DNA of 64,000 bases from contig NZ_JBHRRZ010000012.1 of NCBI RefSeq assembly GCF_042643265.1, positions 1 to 64,000 on the forward strand, read 5' to 3'. The position numbers were made by a program, and so were the translations under genes. The notes under the pieces are model-generated. The model ran no database searches and was not told the origin of the DNA. It saw only the letters and a program-made list of their open reading frames with translations. Below, one piece after another: positions 52,294 through 60,500 of the stretch (position 1 is the first letter of the stretch; every line of letters starts with the position of its first letter). The DNA comes from Virgibacillus_O sediminis. Lineage in GTDB: Bacteria; Bacillota; Bacilli; Bacillales; Amphibacillaceae.

Positions 52294-53078
52294 GCAACTG
52301 CTTCCTTATCGGAGGTATACACTTCGGTTAAAACAGCCAATGCCTCCGCTAGATCATCAGTATGTTCTCCATTTCGCCCATTGCCACTGAGCATCCCAGG
52401 CTTTCCTTCGATAGAAAAATTCACTTCGGAAAACAAGTGATCAATTCTTTTAAGCCATTCCGACCGCAACTCTTCTTCCGTTGCAATAAGTTTAAGATGA
52501 CTTATTTCATCGCTATACTTTCCGAGCGAGATTACTCCTTCGAATTCTCCCCAAACATGGTCTATCGCTGCTTCCATTTTCTCTCTGGCCTCTTCAGTAC
52601 TGGACATCAATTGGTAGAACCAAGTCTTCCAGTGCATCAGATGGTAATATTGCTCCGAATGGATTTTCACTGCTGCATGGCGTAGTGGTTCATAGCTTGA
52701 TTGTTTTAGTGATTCCAATCTAATACTCTTAAAGATTGCAAAAAGCAGATGACGGACCACTGTGAATGCCCAATCGTATTCGGGTTCTTCTAAATAATTT
52801 CCCGGGCCGTTGACCTGTTCCAAAAGAATAGCATTCCTAAAATCATCGGTACTCCGATTATGCGAAATATCATTTATTTCACCTTCACCCAATTGTTCGA
52901 GAAGCTGATAATACATCGCGGCATGACCCATCGTATCCTGATTAATGGAAGAAAACGCAACATCCTCTTCAATATGAGGAGCTAACCCAAGCCACTCAGA
53001 CCCACGATAGGAATGGATGAAATTATCATCTGCTAACTGATAAAGCAATTCACAGATATATTTGTTTTCCTTAGTCAC
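52287..53078 (-). CDS. paaC: 1,2-phenylacetyl-CoA epoxidase structural subunit PaaC
   Basis: A 263-residue ferritin-like helical protein: ADDNFIHSYRGSEWLGLAPHIEEDVAFSSINQDTMGHA (split) and YHLMHWKTWFYQLM. PaaC is the non-catalytic partner of PaaA in the diiron multicomponent monooxygenase that epoxidises the aromatic ring. It keeps the expected length. It lies 13 bases behind paaB. Confidence 0.92.
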   Translation of the reverse strand: MTKENKYICELLYQLADDNFIHSYRGSEWLGLAPHIEEDVAFSSINQDTMGHAAMYYQLLEQLGEGEINDISHNRSTDDFRNAILLEQVNGPGNYLEEPEYDWAFTVVRHLLFAIFKSIRLESLKQSSYEPLRHAAVKIHSEQYYHLMHWKTWFYQLMSSTEEAREKMEAAIDHVWGEFEGVISLGKYSDEISHLKLIATEEELRSEWLKRIDHLFSEVNFSIEGKPGMLSGNGRNGEHTDDLAEALAVLTEVYTSDKEAVAW

Positions 53079-53091
53079 TATTAGGCACCTC

Positions 53092-53397
53092 CTAACTCAT
53101 TTTTTCCTCAAAAGCTTTCCACTTCTTCGGCAAATCTGTATAACCTTTGGTTTCTCGATAGCCTTTATTATCCATGTTCTTAAATCCTTCTCTCTCCTGC
53201 TGGGACATCACCCTGATCTCTGAGCGTTTTACCACCCATAATTCCTTTAGCGCTTCCCGCCGAAAAAAGTTCTCTTTTGCCATGATGAAGGCCATTTCCC
53301 GATTTGGCGCCACAAGGCTAAAACGATGTTCTAATGGAAGTCCATCTTTTTTCCGGCTGAATACCTCAAACTCTTCGTAGAATAACTCTTCTGACAT
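53092..53397 (-). CDS. paaB: 1,2-phenylacetyl-CoA epoxidase subunit PaaB
   Basis: A 101-residue PaaB: YEEFEVFSRKKDGLPLEHRFSLVAPN (split) and AFIMAKENFFRREALKELWVV. PaaB bridges PaaAC dimers into the active complex. The order paaA-B-C-D on one strand is kept. Confidence 0.93.
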   Translation of the reverse strand: MSEELFYEEFEVFSRKKDGLPLEHRFSLVAPNREMAFIMAKENFFRREALKELWVVKRSEIRVMSQQEREGFKNMDNKGYRETKGYTDLPKKWKAFEEKMS

Positions 53398-53432
53398 TCA
53401 CATCACCCCTCACCTCATATTTCCCTGTTCCA

Positions 53433-54410
53433 TCAACTAATCTGAACTTTACTTTCCTGGTGGCTACTCAACGCTTCTCGAACCCATGCGTTACTTTTAT
53501 ATGAATCCCTTCTTAGGGAAACCCGCTCATCCGTTTTAGGTCCATCACCTGAGACAATCTGTTTGAATTTTTTCCAGTCAGGTTCTTGATAGACCCACTC
53601 TTGTTTCTCTTCATCGAAACGCAATGTTTCGTCAGGAATTGTTAATCCTAATAATTCAATCTTAGGAACATATTTAGTCAGAAATTCTTGTCTCAATTCT
53701 TCATTTGTTTTGGATCTGAGCTTGTATTTGATATTGATATCAACACTCGAATGACCAACATCCTTTTTAGACTTCGGTCCGAAGAACATTAATAGAGCTT
53801 TCCACCAGCGATCGAGAGAATCTTGGAGCATTTGCTTCTGGCTATTGGTCCCAGCAGCTAATGCAAGAGTTAAGCTTTCACCATGTTTGGCGTGGAACGA
53901 TTCTTCCTGGCATATTCTTTTTAGTGCCCTCCCATAAGGTCCATAAGATGTTTTAAGCATCATTGTTTGAGTAAGAATCGCTGCCCCATCAACAAGCCAT
54001 GCGATAATAGCAGCATCACCCCAAGTTGGAGATGGCATATGAAATACATTATGAAATTTCAACTTTTTGGAGAATAAATCGTTTAAAATATCCTCACGCG
54101 TTCTGCCAAGTGGTTTACTAAGGTCCTCTGTTACTCGAAGAAGTAATTGGCCATGCCCCATTTCATCCTGCACCTTAGCCATGATAGATAGTTTTCTGTC
54201 GATCGTCGGCGCTTTTGGCACCCACTCCTTCTCAGGTAATGCACCCATAATCTCACTAATTCCATGGGAAGAGATAAGCTTTATCAACGCGTTTCTATAT
54301 TCATCAGGCATCCAATCATTTGCTTCAATCTTTTCATCCATTTCAATCCGTTCCATAAAGTGTTGGTATTTTTCTTCTTCGGTTAATCCAGAAAATTGAA
54401 CCGCTTTCAT
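53433..54410 (-). CDS. paaA: 1,2-phenylacetyl-CoA epoxidase catalytic subunit PaaA
   Basis: A 325-residue diiron protein, the oxygenase of the pathway, which turns phenylacetyl-CoA into its 1,2-epoxide. The ExxH ligand motifs are visible as QDEMGHGQL and EESFHAKHG, and MKTSYGPYGRALKRI lies between helices as in known PaaA. It follows paaK by 16 bases. All ligands look intact, so the epoxidase should be active if electrons are supplied. Confidence 0.94.
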   Translation of the reverse strand: MKAVQFSGLTEEEKYQHFMERIEMDEKIEANDWMPDEYRNALIKLISSHGISEIMGALPEKEWVPKAPTIDRKLSIMAKVQDEMGHGQLLLRVTEDLSKPLGRTREDILNDLFSKKLKFHNVFHMPSPTWGDAAIIAWLVDGAAILTQTMMLKTSYGPYGRALKRICQEESFHAKHGESLTLALAAGTNSQKQMLQDSLDRWWKALLMFFGPKSKKDVGHSSVDINIKYKLRSKTNEELRQEFLTKYVPKIELLGLTIPDETLRFDEEKQEWVYQEPDWKKFKQIVSGDGPKTDERVSLRRDSYKSNAWVREALSSHQESKVQIS

Positions 54411-54426
54411 TTTACTCCCTCCTTAC

Positions 54427-55761
54427 CTAAGTATTTGAAACAGTTGCTTCTTTCGGTTCCCTTATAACCCGGATAGCTTTTCCCTCCGATCTTGGAATCT
54501 TTCCTGGAGATTGAATTTGTGTATCAATTGTTACAAGGCAACTGCTTTTTAACTTTTTAGAAATTTTCGTTCCTAAAGTTTTTATCAGTTCGTGGTTCAT
54601 GTCGCCGTCGACAGCTTGATAGACCTCTTCATTGATTTCCACGTTGAGGACTACTTTATCGAGTGCCCCTTTCCTTGTTATTGCAAGCTGGTAATGAGGG
54701 ACGAATTCCTCCATTTCCAATAAAGCACTTTCAATCTCTGAGGGAAAAACGTTAACCCCGCGAATAATCAACATATCATCGATACGGCCTTTCACCCGTG
54801 ACATCCGAACAGATGTCCTCCCACATTCACACGGCTCTTTTGTGATGGAAGCAATATCTCCTGTCCGGTAGCGTATAACCGGAAATGCTTCTTTTGTTAG
54901 ACTAGTAAAAACTAGCTCTCCTTCTTCCCCTTCCGGTACTGGCTCCAATGTTTCTGGATCAATAACCTCTACATAGAAATGGTCATCTGCAATATGCAGT
55001 CCATTTTGCGCCTCCTTGCACTCAATACTTACACCGGGACCCATCACTTCACTAAGGCCATAAATATCCATTGCTTTAATGCCCAATCGTTGTTCCAAGT
55101 TTCTTCTCATTTCTTCCGACCAAGCCTCTGCTCCAAAAATACCGTATTTCAAACTTGTTTCACGCGGATCCTTTCCCATTTGTTCCATTTTTTCAATAAT
55201 ATTTAGAACATAAGATGGTGTACCAGTGATGACTGTTGGCTTAAAGTCTTCGATAACCATGATTTGTCGCTCTGTGTTCCCTCCTGAAATCGGGACAGTC
55301 GTCATGCCGAGTTTCTCGGAACCGTAATGGATGCCTAGCCCACCGGTAAATAGTCCATATCCGAAGGCATTATGCAATACACCATCAGGTTCGCCTCCAC
55401 AAGCTGCAATTGCTCTTGCAACTATTTCAGCCCATACATTAAGATCATTCCTGGTAAATCCAACTACGGTAGGCTTACCACTTGTCCCTGTAGAAGCATG
55501 TAACCTTTCCAGTTCATTAACAGGCTTTGCAAATAATCCAAATGGATAATTTTCCCTCAGGTTTTTCTTTACTGTGAAAGGTAGTTTTTGAATATCATCT
55601 AATGTTTGAATGTCGTCTGGATGTACGTTTGATTCCCCGAATTTCTTCTGGTAGAAAGGTGTGTTCTCTACAACTCGTTTGACTGTCTCCTTCAACCGAG
55701 CTAATTGCAGTTCTTCCTTTTCACGTTCCGCAAGCGTTTCCATTTTTTCGTTATAAAACAA
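54427..55761 (-). CDS. paaK: Phenylacetate-CoA ligase PaaK
   Basis: A 444-residue AMP-forming ligase that activates phenylacetate, the entry step of the pathway. HASTGTSGKPTVVGFT is the phosphate-binding loop, IYGLSEVMGPGVSIEC the adenine region and YRTGDIASI the hinge-proximal motif. I start at the TTG at 55761, 9 bases after GGAGG, giving MFYNEKMETL as in other PaaK proteins; the frame stays open further upstream without support. It follows the ferredoxin gene by 19 bases. Confidence 0.93.
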   Translation of the reverse strand: MFYNEKMETLAEREKEELQLARLKETVKRVVENTPFYQKKFGESNVHPDDIQTLDDIQKLPFTVKKNLRENYPFGLFAKPVNELERLHASTGTSGKPTVVGFTRNDLNVWAEIVARAIAACGGEPDGVLHNAFGYGLFTGGLGIHYGSEKLGMTTVPISGGNTERQIMVIEDFKPTVITGTPSYVLNIIEKMEQMGKDPRETSLKYGIFGAEAWSEEMRRNLEQRLGIKAMDIYGLSEVMGPGVSIECKEAQNGLHIADDHFYVEVIDPETLEPVPEGEEGELVFTSLTKEAFPVIRYRTGDIASITKEPCECGRTSVRMSRVKGRIDDMLIIRGVNVFPSEIESALLEMEEFVPHYQLAITRKGALDKVVLNVEINEEVYQAVDGDMNHELIKTLGTKISKKLKSSCLVTIDTQIQSPGKIPRSEGKAIRVIREPKEATVSNT

Positions 55762-55780
55762 CCGCCATCCCCTCCTATAT

Positions 55781-56023
55781 TTAAGTCGCCTGACTAAAAT
55801 GCTTCTCATTCAACACGATGTATTCTTCCTCTTCCTCTGGAACTTCTTCTTCCGCATAGATAGCCTGCACTGGACATGCTGATTCACATGCAGCACAATC
55901 AATACATACATCCGGATCTATATAAAACATGTCATCTCCCGGGTGGATCGCATCAACCGGGCAAACTTCCACACATTCAGCCGCTTTTTCGTTATGGCAG
56001 GGAGAAGTTATTACAAATGCCAA
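55781..56023 (-). CDS. Two-cluster bacterial ferredoxin
   Basis: An 80-residue ferredoxin. CHNEKAAECVEVCPVDAI and CIDCAACESACPVQAI supply cysteines for two iron-sulfur clusters; the first set is spaced as in 7Fe or 8Fe ferredoxins with an insertion (C-x7-C-x3-C). The C-terminus is a strongly acidic tail (EEEVPEEEEEY). Between a ferredoxin reductase and paaK, it is the likely electron carrier to the PaaA diiron centre in the absence of paaE (inference). Confidence 0.88.
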   Translation of the reverse strand: MAFVITSPCHNEKAAECVEVCPVDAIHPGDDMFYIDPDVCIDCAACESACPVQAIYAEEEVPEEEEEYIVLNEKHFSQAT

Positions 56024-56039
56024 TGGGATTCCTCCTTCT

Positions 56040-57041
56040 CTATACTTTTATCTTCTCAAATAGACTCGTGCTATGCTGTGGCTGTTGACGTGCTCTGGGG
56101 TCAACATAGGTTTTGATGCTGCTTATCGCTGTCGCAGCGTCACTAAAACCACTTGCTATTAATTTTACTTTGCCATCAAAAGTAACAATATCACCCGCTG
56201 AAAAAATGCCTTCTATATTCGTTTCCATCTTGGAATTGACTACTATAGATTTCTTTAAAAACTTCAGCCCCCATTCCTTAATGGGTCCAAGAGAAGATAC
56301 ATATCCATAGTTTGTAATTAATTCATCCAATTCTATAGTCAGCGTTTCGCCACTATCATTTTTTTGTAGGGATATAGCGTGGATTCTATCCTCATCACCA
56401 TGGATATCCAGTAAATTATAGGGAGTGAAAATACTAATACTCGAATTTTCCATATCACCTACACTAGCTTCATGGGCTCTAAAGCGTTCTCTTCGGTGAA
56501 TAATGTTGACCTTTTTTGCTATCGGTTCCATCATAAGTGCCCAGTCTACTGCAGAATCTCCACCACCTAATATACAGATTTCCTTGTCAGCAAATTGTTG
56601 CAAATTTTTTATAAAGTAATGTAAATTTTTCCCTTCATAACTTGCCGCTTTTTTATGATCAATACGGCGGGGGGTGAATGCCCCAATTCCTGCAGCAATT
56701 AGAACAGTCTTAGAATAATGAACATCTTTATCAGAAATTAATCGGAAATCCCCTTCGTCCGTTTTTACAACACTCTCCACTGATTCCCCCAAAACTACAG
56801 TTGGATCAAATTGCTTAGCCTGTATAACTAGTTGGTCGACTAAATCCTGAGCCTTTGTTTTTGGAAAACCTGCAACATCATAAATATATTTCTCTGGATA
56901 TAAAGCGCTAAGTTGGCCGCCTAAGTGTGGCAAACTTTCAATTATCTTCACTTTTAATTGACGCATGCCACCATAAAAAGCTGAAAAGAGTCCGATAGGC
57001 CCTCCTCCGATAATAGTTACGTCATAAATATCTTCACTCAT
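56040..57041 (-). CDS. Ferredoxin-NADP+ reductase, thioredoxin reductase-like (YumC type)
   Basis: A 333-residue flavoprotein. VTIIGGGPIGLFSAFYGGMR binds FAD, ICILGGGDSAVDWAL binds NADP and GIFSAGDIVTF is the C-terminal FAD motif. It lacks the CxxC redox pair of thioredoxin reductase, as expected for YumC-like ferredoxin reductases. It is the first gene of the paa operon, directly behind the promoter and operator, with ferredoxin next, so it probably replaces PaaE as reductase of the epoxidase. Confidence 0.9.
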   Translation of the reverse strand: MSEDIYDVTIIGGGPIGLFSAFYGGMRQLKVKIIESLPHLGGQLSALYPEKYIYDVAGFPKTKAQDLVDQLVIQAKQFDPTVVLGESVESVVKTDEGDFRLISDKDVHYSKTVLIAAGIGAFTPRRIDHKKAASYEGKNLHYFIKNLQQFADKEICILGGGDSAVDWALMMEPIAKKVNIIHRRERFRAHEASVGDMENSSISIFTPYNLLDIHGDEDRIHAISLQKNDSGETLTIELDELITNYGYVSSLGPIKEWGLKFLKKSIVVNSKMETNIEGIFSAGDIVTFDGKVKLIASGFSDAATAISSIKTYVDPRARQQPQHSTSLFEKIKV

Positions 57042-57068
57042 TTGTCACACCTCCTTATAACAATAATT

Positions 57069-57140
57069 CATATAACGTTCTAAAAACGCATTAATTTATT
57101 TCGTTATATGTATAGTATCAGCACCCAACACTTATGTCAA
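57069..57140 (-). promoter_or_regulatory. paa operon promoter and operator
   Basis: Minus strand: TTGACA (57140-57135), 17 bases, TACTAT (57117-57112). Between the -10 box and the first gene, CATATAACG (57069-57077) and CGTTATATG (57102-57110) form a 9-bp inverted repeat, and ATATAACGTTCTAAAAACG (from 57070) is the motif shared with the permease promoter. Repressor binding there would block initiation. Confidence 0.85.
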
Positions 57141-57223
57141 TATTAAAATTAATTTAATTAGTCAGAATAATTGTTGGTTATTTTTCGTTAATTCGCTTGC
57201 AGCCCGTGAGTTTATTTCTAAAT

Positions 57224-57366
57224 ATTACAAGCCGGGACAAATCCCATTCATGGACACACTTTATTTTAGAAGTGGATTCAAGAGCTGATCAAGACAGTGG
57301 AGGAAGCTACGGAAGGTTCCTGATTACGTGGATGTATTCCAGGGGCTGATTGCGCAGGCGACCAAT
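57224..57366 (+). pseudogene. Decayed fragment of an MTA/SAH nucleosidase gene
   Basis: The stretch from TACAAGCCGGGACAAAT to GCGACCAAT closely follows the middle of the intact nucleosidase gene at 63.0-63.9 kb but on the opposite strand, with several indels and lost frame. YKPGQIP, MDTLYF and an internal DYVDVFQG-type stretch are recognisable. Both ends of the gene are missing. Confidence 0.8.
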
Positions 57367-57384
57367 CTTTTCATCCTTGAAATA

Positions 57385-57427
57385 AAAAACGGGAACATGG
57401 TCGTAAGTAGACCTTGTTCCCATTTTT
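57385..57427 (-). terminator. Terminator of the large secreted-protein gene
   Basis: GGGAACATGGTC and GACCTTGTTCCC form a 12-bp stem with one mismatch; on the minus strand six Ts follow. It lies about 110 bases after the stop at 57538. Confidence 0.75.
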
Positions 57428-57537
57428 CTCATATTTATTGTAGCTTGACTAAATGCTTCCTTCGATGAACCGGGGTGCAGTGCTGCTATCCGGAATTTTC
57501 TTCAATAACTGGGAAGATGTACTGCCCCCGTGTCCCG

Positions 57538-60500
57538 TTAAAAGCTAAATTTAAGTACTTCATCTTGGAATTGACTCATTTTAAAGGTTTCTAAGTCAAT
57601 TCCGTTTGTTATGGTTAGGGTAACTTCTTTGTCTCTTAAAATATCTACTTGTTTTTTGCTTAATAATAGATTACGAGCTTTTTTCTCGTTATAAATGTTA
57701 ATTTCAATGTGTGCTCCTTGTTCTAGTGCCTGTAAATCTTTCGTATGAACGGTTGCCGTTCCATTGTTTTTCTTCGGTTGGATTTCTACTGCCGGCTGCT
57801 CATCATTTTCTTCTTCCTCATCTGGTGCATTTTCACCTTTTACAAATGTCCATATATCAGATGTTGTTGAACCTGTATATTGGTCCTGAGCTATTGCATA
57901 CCAGGAGTATGCTTGCCCTTCTTCTAAACCTGTCCATACTACTTCAGCAGATTCTCCACTAGGAACATTTGAAACGGTGCCGATTTCCGTATCTGTGTAC
58001 ACGTTCACAGCGAAATAATCGGTTGCGACTTGTTTCTCTTGTACAGATAAATCAAGCTCCATCACAAATTCATCTTTACCTGGATGTTCTTCCGTATCAT
58101 AGAAATTATAATCATCCATATAAGGCGAGTAGGTGTTTACGATGATACGGTTGTTATCTTGGTCAAAATGAAGCAGTCTCATATATCCTTGGCCGCCTTC
58201 TGGCCCTGCTTGATAATCGGCAAGCATTTGGTAAACAGTACGGTCCGGCGTTCCGTCCCCATCATCATCAATTTCATCGATATATGTTTGTGCTTCATGA
58301 TAGTGGCCACTTAGAACGGCAATCACATTTTCATTTGGAACAACGATTTCATTATATAGCTTTTCCCCTAATGGGTGCCTTGTCCCTGTTGCCAGAAGGT
58401 ATTCATGGAAATTTAAGATTGCTTTTCTGTCAGGATGTGCTTCCAGAACCTCGTTAACCCAGGCAATTCCTTCATCTGTCACGTCCCAGCCAAGGTATAC
58501 CATGATATAGTCGTTTCCACCGGCAGAGATTAAGTCGTAATGGCCACGATTATTGAGGTAGGATCCACCGTAGTATGGCTTGTCCTGGAATCGATCTTCC
58601 CCAAACCACTGGTAGTACTGGGTGTAATCGTTATTCACACCACCGACATCATGGTTTCCTGCCAGTACACCATATGGAATGTCATGCTCATCAAGTGTGC
58701 CCATGAATTGATCGGCATGTTCCCATTGGTACGGTTCCGTGGATACATCAACTAAGTCCCCAGTATGGAAAACATATTCGATCTTTAACTCTTCCTCATT
58801 TTCTGCGATCCATTGTGTTTGTCTGTCAAAGATATGTGGATAGCTTTCAGAGTAGTATTGGGTATCTGTCATCCATACAAAGGTATAGTCGTATTCGTCT
58901 GGTGAGCTTGGAATTTCATCTTGCACCAGGGCTTGGATTTTGTTGTCTTTTACAAATTCCCCTACTTCCACATTTCCAGTTAATTCAAAGTCCTCTGTAT
59001 CTGCTACCTCGTAAGTTATTAATACCCAATCATTTTTCTCATAGCTCCAAGCATACATGGATACTTTTCTGCCTTCCAATGAATGGCCTTGCCATACTAA
59101 TTCCACCACATCGTTTTCATCGACATTTTCATCAATAGTTACTTCAAAACGATGGTATGGGAATTGTGTATCGGAATTGGTTGTTAAGTAGCTTCCATCT
59201 ATCTCAGAAACTTTTGCGATATCCTCTGCTGTTAGGGCTTGTTCCCCTTCTGGGACGATTGTTTGTGGTGGTTCTGTATCTACCGCATTCTCAAATGCTT
59301 TTACTTGCTCGGTTTGACTTGGATCGTATTGGTAGCCTTCATAAAAGGTAACATCCATTGCATCATTGGTTGGGTCAGTTACCTTCACTTTTAATGCTGG
59401 ATCTCCATTAACTGCTGCCTTACGATCATCTCCTGGTGCTTGAAGCTCTGGTTGATCAGGATTCTCATCAACTACGGTGAACGGAATAACCGTTTCTTGT
59501 TTGTTTCCAACTGTATCTGTTGCAGTTATGGTTAGTTGATGTTCTCCTGCTTTTAGTTCCGAGGACGCTGTTTCATATGGAATTTCAATTTGCTTCCCAT
59601 CAAGCATTGCTTGAACCGTATCAACTCCAGCGATATTATCTGTTACATCAGCATCGATGGTAAAGGCACCTTTATATTCTTTTCCTGTCTCTAAACTTGT
59701 TTCTACAACAGGTGCACTATTATCGATTAGAACGGTTGCTTGTACTTCTTCATCTGCATCTTTTGCCATCACCACATGCTCGCCATCAGATACACTTGTT
59801 GTATCCCAATTATATGTTTTCGAACCCGCATGTTCTTCCGCGATGGTAAATGTGAAATGTTCAAATGGGTTGTCATCATTCATTCCAATGGTTCTTGCTG
59901 GATCACTGAAATTCGGATCTCTTAGAATCGTTCCATCCGCTAGAACCAAGCGGACATTTCGCAAATCATAATTGTCCCGGTTTTCTTTGGACTCTAAGTC
60001 ATATGGGGATGCTTTATTCCCGGAACGGACTGTAATCGTATTTTCGCCTATTTGCAAAGAATCTGGATCAATTGGGATACTAAATGTTTTCCAGTCTGTA
60101 AGCCAGTCCTGATCCATCATAAATAGAATCTCATCACCCATTGTGATGGCATTTTTGAAATATGTGTTTAATCCATTTACTTCATAAGCAAAGTAAGCCG
60201 TGCGTTCCAAGGATTGATAAATATTCTCTACTTGCTTTGTTCCATTAAAATATAAACTCACATTTTCATCATCCGCTTGGGATGTTCCTTTTACAATGAC
60301 ATTGCCATTCAGGATTTCATTGTCCTCTACATTTAAACGAAGACTAGCATGGTCAAAATCACTTGTAATTGCAATTTCATATGTCTCGCTTTTTACTTCA
60401 TTCACACCATCTGTTGCCACAAAATAATACTCTGCTTTTTCATTCCCAATTAAATCCGGGGAATAGATGGTATGGCGAAATTTTCCATCCTCATCCGCCT

